Positions 1 to 5,353 of a stretch of 8,293 nucleotides of DNA are shown piece by piece. The notes under the pieces were generated by a model that searched no databases, was not told the origin of the DNA, and worked only from the letters and a program-made list of their open reading frames with translations. The position numbers and the translations under genes were made by a program. Location of the stretch: assembly GCA_012510755.1 (NCBI GenBank), contig JAAZHL010000334.1, positions 1-8,293 on the forward strand, in the 5' to 3' direction. The stretch comes from Leucobacter sp. GTDB taxonomy: Bacteria > Actinomycetota > Actinomycetes > Actinomycetales > Microbacteriaceae. Within the stretch, counting starts at the first letter, position 1. Each line of letters begins with the position of its first letter.

Positions 1-757
1 CAAATTCGGCAACAACATCGCGTGCCGAGGTGCCATCGATTGAGTTTTCAAGAGGATCCCCCAGCCCCAGCTCCGCTGCGACGAGCCGCGGATCGAGGCC
101 GAGCGAGCTGCCGGCCAGAGCCCCGCCGCCATAGGGTGAACGGCGCGCGCGCTTGGCCCAGTCGCGCAGACGCTCAACGTCGCGCACGAGCGGCCACGCG
201 TGTGCGGCAAGCTGGTGCGCGAGCAGCACCGGCTGCGCATGCTGCAGATGGGTGCGCCCCGGCAGAATGGCCTCGGGGTGCGCGAGGGACTGGTCGAGCA
301 GCGCTTCGACCAGATCAAGCAGCATACCTTCGATAACGGCAGCGTGGTCGAGCAAATAGAGGCGCACGAGCGTCGCGATCTGGTCGTTGCGGCTGCGGCC
401 AGCACGTAGCTTGCCGGCGAGTTGCACGCCAGTGATCTCGATGAGCAGCCGTTCAAGCGCCGAGTGCACGTCTTCATCGTCTTCGGCGGCCACCGCACGG
501 CCGTCGGCAACCCTTGCCGACAACTCATCAAGCGCATCGCGCATGGCGGTCAGCTCGTCGTCGCTGAGGTAGCCGGCTGCGGCGAGCGCGGTGGCGTGTG
601 CCTTTGATCCTCGAATATCGTATTGAGCCAACGCCCAATCGAACTGCGTCGACTTGCTCAGCAGCTGCAACTCGGGCGAAGGCCCGCTCGCAAAGCGGCC
701 GCCCCAGAGTGCGCCAGCCTCGGCTGCACGGTTGCTGGTTTCGTTGGTCTCAGTCAC
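1..757 (-). CDS. argH: Argininosuccinate lyase, N-terminal 252 residues (C-terminus outside window)
   Basis: This enzyme cleaves argininosuccinate to arginine and fumarate, the last step of arginine biosynthesis in the cytoplasm. The frame stays open to the window edge, so only 252 codons are visible out of roughly 460-480 usual for the family. Family hallmarks seen are LWGGRF at residues 17-22, EDVH at 95-98, AGRSRNDQ at 119-126 and GRTHLQHAQP from about 167, where the THLQ histidine (H170) belongs to the active site. The fumarase/aspartase-superfamily signature (GSSxMPxKxN) would lie beyond the edge. The start is the GTG at 757, which overlaps the argF stop as GTGA and has AAGGAGAG just upstream, so argF and argH form a coupled operon. 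No argR or argG lies between them. The identification is secure; completeness cannot be judged. Confidence 0.96.
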   Translation of the reverse strand, partial: MTETNETSNRAAEAGALWGGRFASGPSPELQLLSKSTQFDWALAQYDIRGSKAHATALAAAGYLSDDELTAMRDALDELSARVADGRAVAAEDDEDVHSALERLLIEITGVQLAGKLRAGRSRNDQIATLVRLYLLDHAAVIEGMLLDLVEALLDQSLAHPEAILPGRTHLQHAQPVLLAHQLAAHAWPLVRDVERLRDWAKRARRSPYGGGALAGSSLGLDPRLVAAELGLGDPLENSIDGTSARDVVAEF

Positions 758-768
758 TTGCTCTCCTT
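754..768 (-). promoter_or_regulatory. argH ribosome binding site and GTGA overlap with argF
   Basis: Read on the minus strand, AAGGAGAG (768-761) precedes the GTG of argH (757-755), and GTGA contains both that start and the TGA stop of argF (756-754). The strong Shine-Dalgarno sequence lies inside the argF coding end. This fixes the argH start and implies translational coupling. Confidence 0.8.
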
Positions 769-1680
769 CAGCAGCCACGCCATCAGTGCCTTCTGTGCGT
801 GTAAACGGTTTTCTGCCTCGTCCCAGACGACGCTCTGCGGGCCGTCAATCACCTCGGGGGCGACCTCAAATTCGCGGTAGGCGGGCAGGCAGTGCAAGAA
901 GATCGCGTCGGGTTTCGCCTCTGCCATCAGCTGCGGGGTCACCCGGTAGTCGCCAAATATTGCCACGCGCTCGGCCTTCTCGGCTTCTTGCCCCATCGAC
1001 ACCCAGGTATCGGTGATGACTGCGTCAGCACCCTGCACCGCGGCGACGGGGTCAGTGAACAGGGTCACGCTGCCCCCGGTTGTCGCGGCGATCTTCTTCG
1101 CATCGGCGATGATGTCGGCGCGAGGCATGTGGGTTTCCGGGCCAGCGACGCGAATATGCATGCCGGCGGTCGCGAACCCGAGCAGGTATGAGTGGCCCAT
1201 GTTGTTGGCGGCGTCACCAACGTAGGTGGCGGTGAGGCCGGGCAGCTCGCCCTTCTGTTCACGAATGGTCTGCAGATCGGCGAGAATCTGGCACGGGTGA
1301 AAGTCGTCGCTCAACGAGTTGATGTCCGGCACCGTCGAGTTCGCGGCCATCTCTTCGAGGCCCGCATGGGCAAAGGTGCGCCACACGATGAGCGACATCA
1401 TGCGCGAAAGCACCTTCGCGGTGTCGCTGATTGATTCTTTGGCGCCAAGTTGCGCTTCGCCAGGGTTGACGATGACCGCGTTGCCGCCGAGCGCTGCGAT
1501 GCCCGCGGCGAAGCTGAAGCGGGTGCGCGTGCTGGTCTTGTCGAAGAACACTGCAGCGCTCTGGGGCCCTTCGAGTGGGCGCAGCGAATATGGTTCTCGC
1601 TTCAGACGAGCCGCCAGGTCGAGCACCTCTCGCTGCTCTGCCGGGGTCAGGTCGTCGTCTCGAAGAAAGTGTCTGGTCAC
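754..1680 (-). CDS. argF: Ornithine carbamoyltransferase
   Basis: This enzyme transfers the carbamoyl group from carbamoyl phosphate to ornithine, giving citrulline; it is cytoplasmic and normally trimeric. The 308-residue length fits the family. The carbamoyl-phosphate loop STRTR is at residues 50-54, HPCQ at 128-131, the ornithine loop DTWVSMGQE in the C-terminal domain, and HCLP with the catalytic-site Cys at 263-266. The GTG at 1680 is the first possible start after an in-frame stop at 1686-1684, and the N-terminus MTRHFLRDDDL looks family-like. There is no properly spaced ribosome binding site (GAGGG abuts the start), whereas a TANNNT -10 element lies 6 bases upstream, so a leaderless mRNA is plausible. 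It is the first gene of its operon here, with argH overlapping at the 3' end. A decayed relative of this gene lies at 2306-2419. Confidence 0.98.
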   Translation of the reverse strand: MTRHFLRDDDLTPAEQREVLDLAARLKREPYSLRPLEGPQSAAVFFDKTSTRTRFSFAAGIAALGGNAVIVNPGEAQLGAKESISDTAKVLSRMMSLIVWRTFAHAGLEEMAANSTVPDINSLSDDFHPCQILADLQTIREQKGELPGLTATYVGDAANNMGHSYLLGFATAGMHIRVAGPETHMPRADIIADAKKIAATTGGSVTLFTDPVAAVQGADAVITDTWVSMGQEAEKAERVAIFGDYRVTPQLMAEAKPDAIFLHCLPAYREFEVAPEVIDGPQSVVWDEAENRLHAQKALMAWLLKESK

Positions 1681-1686
1681 CCCTCA

Positions 1687-1692
1687 AGTGTA
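1687..1692 (-). promoter_or_regulatory. Candidate argF -10 element (leaderless start)
   Basis: On the minus strand TACACT fits the actinobacterial TANNNT -10 pattern and ends 6 bases before the argF GTG. Transcription would therefore begin at or next to the start codon. No convincing -35 is seen. This is an inference from spacing only. Confidence 0.35.
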
Positions 1693-1721
1693 TTGGGCAC
1701 GAGCGCAGTAGCACGAAGAAT
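1693..1721 (+). promoter_or_regulatory. Weak candidate promoter of lipoprotein gene 1
   Basis: TTGGGC (1693-1698) and AAGAAT (1716-1721) are separated by 17 bases, and the predicted transcript would start about 35 bases before the lipoprotein ATG. Each hexamer matches the consensus only partly, so chance is a real alternative. It abuts the argF -10 candidate on the opposite strand. Confidence 0.2.
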
Positions 1722-1762
1722 CAGAGAGCCCTCGATGACATGATGAAATTGGTGAGGTGAGG

Positions 1763-2287
1763 ATGTATGCGTTGATCAAGAAACATCTGTTCGCAGCGAC
1801 AGCCCTGCTCACGATCTCCATCGGTGTCGCAGGATGCACAAATCCGCCTGCGCCAGCAGAGCACCCCAATACGAATGCATTGTTGACCTGGCAACAGGCA
1901 AAAGCCAGCACGCAGCAGAGGGCGCAAGAAATCGCCGCACTGGTCCCTGCCGCACAAGTGGTGAACGTTGAAAGCAAAGACACTGGCGTGCTGCTTTCTT
2001 GCACGTCGACCAAGCACAGTTGGAACGGATGGGTGATCATGACCGTCACAAGCGACACCGATGTGCGTGCGGTGATCGAAAGCATCGGTAGCCACTTTGA
2101 GGGTTCAACGTTCCAGGTGGCAACCGATAACGACATCGAAGGTGACCTCAGAGTGCAACTTGTTGCCGCCGACGGCGAAGAGAGCTACCTCGTGTCGCAG
2201 GATGCAGACCCAAATCTCATCCGCATATCGGGATCTTCGGCATGCTTCACGCTGCCTGACGGGGTCTACCCTGGCGGAGACTTCTAA
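1763..2287 (+). CDS. Secreted lipoprotein of unknown function (lipoprotein 1)
   Basis: This is a predicted 174-residue membrane-anchored lipoprotein on the outer face of the cytoplasmic membrane. The N-terminus has Lys6-Lys7-His8, a hydrophobic stretch and the lipobox VAGC with the lipidated Cys at residue 25. A Pro/Asn-rich linker follows, then a helix around 40-62, a Cys at 80, a second helix near 110-120 and alternating beta-like segments ending with a Cys at 161. C80 and C161 could form a disulfide in the extracytoplasmic domain. I chose ATG 1763 because GGTGAGG ends 5 bases upstream; an in-frame GTG at 1757 would add two residues. The gene is divergent from argF. I recognise no named family, but its design matches the lipoprotein at 4573-5127, suggesting paralogues. 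No terminator hairpin was seen downstream. Confidence 0.85.
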   Translation: MYALIKKHLFAATALLTISIGVAGCTNPPAPAEHPNTNALLTWQQAKASTQQRAQEIAALVPAAQVVNVESKDTGVLLSCTSTKHSWNGWVIMTVTSDTDVRAVIESIGSHFEGSTFQVATDNDIEGDLRVQLVAADGEESYLVSQDADPNLIRISGSSACFTLPDGVYPGGDF

Positions 2288-2305
2288 TTACGGATTGGGA
2301 TGCAC

Positions 2306-2419
2306 TCATCGGGCAGGCAAGCTTGAACTCGCGAAGACGGTCAGGCAGTGCAAAAAGTTCACACCGAGTTGCGCCTCATCTGAGTTGATGATGACCGAGT
2401 TACCGCCGAGCCCAGGCAG
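2306..2419 (-). pseudogene. Decayed, internally deleted ornithine carbamoyltransferase remnant
   Basis: Read on the minus strand, one frame contains LGGNSVIINSDEAQLG, which matches LGGNAVIVNPGEAQLG of the intact ArgF at 12 of 16 residues. Three codons later the same frame reads FLHCL, matching the FLHCLP active-site block of ArgF. At the DNA level, 2367-2411 matches 1448-1492 at 37 of 45 bases, and 2342-2360 matches 886-904 at 17 of 19. The blocks are 543 bases apart in argF but only 6 here, so 537 bases (179 codons, exactly in frame) are missing. There is no start, no STRTR and no HPCQ, and the frame stops at 2308-2306 after unrelated residues. It lies directly after the TGA of the neighbouring gene and in its frame. 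It cannot encode an enzyme. Only 2342-2411 is directly supported as argF-derived. Confidence 0.75.
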
Positions 2420-3058
2420 TCAGCCCGCGTAGAGCAATGCAAGCACCACGGGTGCAGGTTGCTCGCGCCAGGTCGCTTCGAGCGCCAACTGGTCGTCTGC
2501 TGCCTGCAACGTCTCATCGACCACGCGCACGATATCGAGCACCGCTGTACCATTTTCGATTCTGCTGCGGGAGCCTACTTCTTCGACCGAAGCATCTTCC
2601 ATGTTTGGCACGGTCTCGCCGGGGCGACCTGTGCCCTGCGCGAGCACCAGCGGGTCGCGTGTGCTCATATTGCCCTCGGCGTCTTGCACCATGAGGTCGG
2701 CTTGTCTGCCGCCCTCAGCGATTACAGCGGCAAGTTGCTCGCGAAACACAGGGTCAGCAACGCCACTGGTGACCCAGCGTGTGCCGAGGACACCGTGCTC
2801 TGATGTGCCGAGCGAGAACCCGTCGGCCACTTCGAGTGGCGCATCACGGAAAGTGACTGGCACATGGTAGACGGTCGCATCGCCCGCGGAGAGCAGCACG
2901 CCTTCAAGCCCAACCTCGCCAGCAGGGTCGTCAAGTCGGTAGCTACCGAGGTTCACAAGTTGTGTCGCGTCGCCAGCGAACCAGGGCTGGGTCGGCAGCC
3001 ATGCTGCGAACAGTTCAAGCTTCGTCGGTGACATGGTCGTCTGGTGCAAGAGTGCCAT
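2420..3058 (-). CDS. Maltokinase N-terminal cap-like protein (CG0192-related)
   Basis: This 212-residue protein resembles the stand-alone actinobacterial proteins annotated as CG0192-related or maltokinase N-terminal cap-like (Mak_N_cap). Visible family-like blocks are MALLHQTTMSPTKLELFAAW at residues 1-20, LGSYRLDDPAGEVGLE near 37-52, the YHVPVTFRDAPLE segment, and GTSEHGVLGTRWV. In maltokinases this cap precedes a kinase domain; here no kinase domain follows, so catalytic activity is not expected and the role is unknown. There is no signal peptide or membrane segment, so it is probably cytoplasmic. I kept the ATG at 3058 because homologues, as I recall, begin MALLH. It lacks a Shine-Dalgarno sequence but has a -10-like TAAGAT 7 bases upstream, suggesting a leaderless mRNA. 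A perfect 13-bp palindrome lies just upstream, and the argF remnant starts immediately after the stop. Confidence 0.85.
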   Translation of the reverse strand: MALLHQTTMSPTKLELFAAWLPTQPWFAGDATQLVNLGSYRLDDPAGEVGLEGVLLSAGDATVYHVPVTFRDAPLEVADGFSLGTSEHGVLGTRWVTSGVADPVFREQLAAVIAEGGRQADLMVQDAEGNMSTRDPLVLAQGTGRPGETVPNMEDASVEEVGSRSRIENGTAVLDIVRVVDETLQAADDQLALEATWREQPAPVVLALLYAG

Positions 3059-3065
3059 GTCACTG

Positions 3066-3071
3066 ATCTTA
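3066..3071 (-). promoter_or_regulatory. Candidate -10 element of the maltokinase-cap gene
   Basis: TAAGAT on the minus strand (TANNNT pattern) ends 7 bases before ATG 3058, the spacing expected for a leaderless transcript. A poor -35 (TTTAGC, 3096-3091) lies 19 bases further upstream, within the palindrome region. The same TAAGAT hexamer occurs before typA. Confidence 0.4.
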
Positions 3072-3081
3072 CGCTTTGGCC

Positions 3082-3116
3082 CGCAGCGGAGCTAAAGAAT
3101 CTGTAGCTCCGCTGCG
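3082..3116. repeat. Perfect 13-bp inverted repeat between divergent genes (possible operator)
   Basis: CGCAGCGGAGCTA (3082-3094) and its exact reverse complement (3104-3116) flank a 9-base spacer. One arm overlaps the poor -35 candidate of the minus-strand maltokinase-cap promoter, and the whole repeat ends 8 bases before the -35 candidate of the plus-strand hydrolase promoter. No gene ends here, so a terminator is not needed by the layout. An operator for a dimeric regulator is the favoured inference; an mRNA or cruciform hairpin is the alternative. Confidence 0.7.
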
Positions 3117-3124
3117 TGAGAATC

Positions 3125-3155
3125 TTGCCACCCACGCGCTGAGTATCCGTAGTAT
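3125..3155 (+). promoter_or_regulatory. Candidate promoter of the DUF1023 hydrolase operon
   Basis: TTGCCA (3125-3130) matches the -35 consensus TTGACA at 5 of 6 bases, and TAGTAT (3150-3155) fits a -10. The 19-base spacing is slightly long. The predicted start near 3162 lies within the 18-bp tandem repeat, leaving a leader of about 55 bases before the TTG start codon. Confidence 0.35.
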
Positions 3156-3187
3156 TAGCAGCACTGAGGGTATTAGCAGCACTGAGG
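3152..3187 (+). repeat. Exact 18-bp tandem duplication in the hydrolase leader
   Basis: The unit GTATTAGCAGCACTGAGG occurs at 3152-3169 and again at 3170-3187 without a mismatch or spacer. It begins inside the candidate -10 and covers the predicted start of transcription. It may be a recent replication-slippage event or a pair of binding sites. Confidence 0.9.
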
Positions 3188-3199
3188 TAGCGTCAGAGC

Positions 3200-3209
3200 G
3201 GGAGGGAGG
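3200..3209 (+). promoter_or_regulatory. Ribosome binding site that fixes the TTG start of the hydrolase
   Basis: GGGAGGGAGG ends 8 bases before the TTG at 3218. The next in-frame ATG (3236) would be 26 bases away from it, too far. The rare TTG start is therefore preferred. Confidence 0.7.
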
Positions 3210-3217
3210 CAGACATA

Positions 3218-4576
3218 TTGGCATCGCACTTGGGTATGGATCCCGAACGGGTTGAACATGTTCGCACCCAGGCCGCCGGGAGTTTCTCACTTATCGAGAA
3301 TGCGGCAGGCCGCGCACGACAAGCAGCTTGGATGTCGCTGAACCCGCTCTCATACGCGATTCAGCCGGGTGGGTTCATCATTGCCCCATATTCGATCGGC
3401 AGTACGCAACTCGCTGCGGCATTGGCTGAGTCGGCCGTGCGTGACGCTGAGGTGCTTCTCGCGCGGCTCGGCATCGAGATCGCACAACAGATCGAGACCT
3501 CACGCGCTGGCTCGCATACTGGCGTGGCCACAACTCAATCTTCACGGACCAGAGTGCCCGCTGTCGGCACTTCAGCCGCAGAAGTTGCGGCCTGGTGGCA
3601 CGGCCTCCCGAGCACAACCCGAGAGCAACTGTTGCGCGAATTCCCTGAGCTCCTCGGCAATCTCGACGGCCTGCCTGCAGATGTCAGGCACGACGCCAAC
3701 CTCACCGTACTCACCTCACAACTCGCCGATCCTAGCCTCGACAAAAAGACCCGCGAACAACTCGAGCTGGTACGCGAACAGCTTGAGCTCGCTCAAAAGC
3801 TGTATCCAGACACCAAAATTCAGCTGGTGCTTCTCGACTGGAGTGACGATTCATATCCGAAAGTCGCACTCTCTCTCGGAGACATGAATGAAGCTGACTT
3901 CGTGACGCCCGTCGCGTTCGGCATTAGCACCGGAATTGACGACCTTGCAGGTGCGGCGAAGGCCGCACAGAGCCTGTATGACGAACAACAGCGGCTCCTC
4001 TCGAGGGGACAAGCTGAGGGTAGCTCGGCAGTGGTGCTCTGGCTCGGATACGACAGCGGCAACCAAGCCACCGTCGCATTCGACTACCACGCAATCGAGG
4101 GCGGCAAGAATTTCAATCGTTTTCTCGACGGGATTGAAACGCAGAATCCGGATGCGTACGGGGCGCCGGCCGTGCACTCATACGGAACTCGAATGCTGAG
4201 CGAAGCGCTCTCGACAGGTGGTCAGGTCGACGCCGCCGTCATGCTCGGTTCGCCGGGCGTGCGTGACACCGTGACACACGCGTCTCAGCTCAACACCTCA
4301 GATGGTGTCTATTCAACTCGTGCCCCGCAGGACCTGGTCGCTTCTGGTTTCTATCGAGGCCTCGAGACCTTTCTCGAAAAGCCAGGCGGCACAAACCCCG
4401 ACCCCAACAGCGCGAGCTGGGGCGCAAATGTGTTCGCTTCAGAGACCGACCGAGGCGACGGCTGGGGCCATAACCTCTATTCCGAAGACGGGGCCGGCGG
4501 CTACCTCAACCAAGGCAGTTCTGCCCTGCGTGACTCGGCCCTTGTCTCGCTTGGGTTGGGAGAGAGAGTCAAATGA
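3218..4576 (+). CDS. DUF1023 alpha/beta hydrolase with helical N-terminal domain
   Basis: This 452-residue protein has two parts. Residues about 7-95 form two long helices separated by a Trp/Pro/Gly-rich turn starting at W38, reminiscent of ESX/WXG100-type hairpins but without a clear WxG motif. Residues about 120-440 match DUF1023 (Abhydrolase_8): WW at 126-127, GNLDGLPA at 147-154, VVLWLGYD at 272-279, nucleophile elbow VHSYGT at 319-324 with Ser321, and GSPGV at 344-348. A Ser321-Asp372-His418 triad is inferred from positions in APQDLV and GWGHNLY. The elbow normally reads GHSYG, so Val319 replaces the usual Gly. The substrate is unknown. There is no signal peptide; export, if any, would need an ESX-like or other route. 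The TTG start is set by a strong ribosome binding site. The stop overlaps the next gene as ATGA, so the lipoprotein is translationally coupled. Confidence 0.9.
   Translation: MASHLGMDPERVEHVRTQAAGSFSLIENAAGRARQAAWMSLNPLSYAIQPGGFIIAPYSIGSTQLAAALAESAVRDAEVLLARLGIEIAQQIETSRAGSHTGVATTQSSRTRVPAVGTSAAEVAAWWHGLPSTTREQLLREFPELLGNLDGLPADVRHDANLTVLTSQLADPSLDKKTREQLELVREQLELAQKLYPDTKIQLVLLDWSDDSYPKVALSLGDMNEADFVTPVAFGISTGIDDLAGAAKAAQSLYDEQQRLLSRGQAEGSSAVVLWLGYDSGNQATVAFDYHAIEGGKNFNRFLDGIETQNPDAYGAPAVHSYGTRMLSEALSTGGQVDAAVMLGSPGVRDTVTHASQLNTSDGVYSTRAPQDLVASGFYRGLETFLEKPGGTNPDPNSASWGANVFASETDRGDGWGHNLYSEDGAGGYLNQGSSALRDSALVSLGLGERVK
3752..3793 (+). repeat. Tandem heptad repeat within the hydrolase
   Basis: Residues 179-192 read REQLELV then REQLELA, a duplicated 7-residue amphipathic unit encoded by two 21-base stretches that differ at only a few bases. 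It extends a helix or short coiled coil between the GNLDGLPA block and the first core beta strand. Confidence 0.7.
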
Positions 4577-5127
4577 GACTCTCACGCACACTCGGCGCGC
4601 TGCTGCTCGGCTCTACGCTGCTGTTCTCTGTGACGGCGTGCCAGATGACCTCTGCCGATCCCCCACCGACTGCAGGCCAAAACCAAGGAGGCAACGTGAC
4701 AAATCTCGATGCTGCGTGGAACGAACTTGACGCCATGCTCGACATTTTTACCAGCGCAACTGGTGCTGCTTGGCAAGTGGACACCCCTCCGACCACCGTT
4801 GCCTGTGATATCAGAGCCGACGCGGTACAAGTGAAGTCGATGCTCTCGGCTGAACTCAGCGCAAGCGTGCAAGAGACAATCGATGCACTGCAGCACGCGT
4901 TTGAGGCAGAAGGGCTCGCAGTGGCCGAGCAGTGGCACTCTGGCAGCGCCGACGACGCCAACTTTATGATTGAGCTCAACGCCAAGGGCGCCGACGGGCT
5001 ATCGATCAGCGTGAGCGCCGGAAAAATCGGCGGGGTCGATATTTGGTCGCAGTCACGCTGCGTCGACGGCGACATCGATCTTGCTTGGAGACCAACAATA
5101 GAATCACCCCGCACCGCGCACGGGTGA
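4573..5127 (+). CDS. Secreted lipoprotein of unknown function (lipoprotein 2)
   Basis: This is a predicted 184-residue lipoprotein with an Arg-containing N-terminus, a hydrophobic core and lipobox VTAC with the lipidated Cys at residue 23. A Pro/Gly/Asn linker follows, then a Trp-containing helix (45-60), a Cys at 78, a long helix around 95-120, and beta-like segments ending with a Cys at 163. Lipid Cys to first internal Cys is 55 residues, exactly as in the lipoprotein at 1763-2287 (C25 to C80), and the last Cys follows a Ser-rich strand in both (GSSAC, SQSRC). A C78-C163 disulfide is likely outside the cell. The ATG lies in the hydrolase stop as ATGA, with a purine-rich GGGAGAGAGAG just upstream, so it should be made together with the hydrolase and may tether or assist it. 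I recognise no named family. Confidence 0.88.
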   Translation: MRLSRTLGALLLGSTLLFSVTACQMTSADPPPTAGQNQGGNVTNLDAAWNELDAMLDIFTSATGAAWQVDTPPTTVACDIRADAVQVKSMLSAELSASVQETIDALQHAFEAEGLAVAEQWHSGSADDANFMIELNAKGADGLSISVSAGKIGGVDIWSQSRCVDGDIDLAWRPTIESPRTAHG

Positions 5128-5128
5128 T
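5103..5128 (-). terminator. Candidate terminator of the WXG100-like gene
   Basis: ATCACCC (5103-5109) and GGGTGAT (5122-5128) form a 7-bp stem with a 12-base loop that can pair further with one bulge. On the minus strand the stem is followed by a U-rich stretch (TCTATTGTT), and it begins 7 bases after the WXG100-like stop. It overlaps the end of lipoprotein 2 and could act on both converging transcripts. Confidence 0.4.
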
Positions 5129-5135
5129 CCTCGCC

Positions 5136-5351
5136 TCAAAGAAGCGTGATCACCGCAGTCGCGTCAAGCAACCCCGCGGCCTGATGCAGTCGAGCTCGCA
5201 CAAGATCGTTCCACTCGCGCTGAAAGCGGTCTGCATCTGCGCCTGTCCACACACCGCGTTCTTGCAGTTCGCTCGTAATCTGCGACAATTGTGCCTCGGC
5301 AGAACGCAGGTCAGCGGCTGCTTGTGAAAGCGTTGCTTTGGTAATAATCAT
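5136..5351 (-). CDS. Small WXG100-like (ESX-type) protein
   Basis: This 71-residue protein is predicted to be a helical hairpin. Helix 1 spans about 6-32, the turn carries Trp35-Thr-Gly37 followed by ADADRFQREW (38-47), and helix 2 runs to about residue 64. The WTGxDAxxFxxxW pattern is typical of actinobacterial WXG100-like proteins, which form dimers and are often type VII secretion substrates or their partners. It is shorter than the usual 95-100 residues, and no C-terminal YxxxD/E secretion motif is seen. I prefer ATG 5351, giving the usual short N-terminus; a GTG at 5387 would add 12 residues, but it lies just downstream of a possible -10 and would barely be transcribed. The gene is convergent with lipoprotein 2, with 8 bases between stops. 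No ESX ATPase or membrane component is in the window. Confidence 0.75.
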   Translation of the reverse strand: MIITKATLSQAAADLRSAEAQLSQITSELQERGVWTGADADRFQREWNDLVRARLHQAAGLLDATAVITLL

Positions 5352-5353
5352 GA

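Noticed and set aside
1259..1714. 151-codon open frame on the minus strand over the argF start region
   Set aside because: It overlaps argF in another frame of the same strand, is Arg/Ser/Pro-rich with no motif, and is a GC-rich shadow.
1677..1781. Possible argD tail overlapping argF as GTGA on the minus strand
   Set aside because: A frame of about 34 codons ends in TGA overlapping the argF GTG, but its sequence shows no ArgD motif and a stop closes it near 1781. The overlap is probably chance.
1684..2136. 150-codon open frame antisense to lipoprotein gene 1
   Set aside because: The plus strand has a ribosome binding site, signal peptide and lipobox; the antisense product has none of these and no recognisable domain.
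2288..2340. Terminator for lipoprotein gene 1
   Set aside because: Only a 4-bp GATG/CATC pairing could be found, too weak to call.
3152..3187. CRISPR-like repeat
   Set aside because: Only two adjacent 18-bp units, no spacers and no cas gene.
3369..3887. 172-codon open frame within the hydrolase gene
   Set aside because: It is a shadow in another frame; only the 3218-4576 frame carries the DUF1023 blocks.
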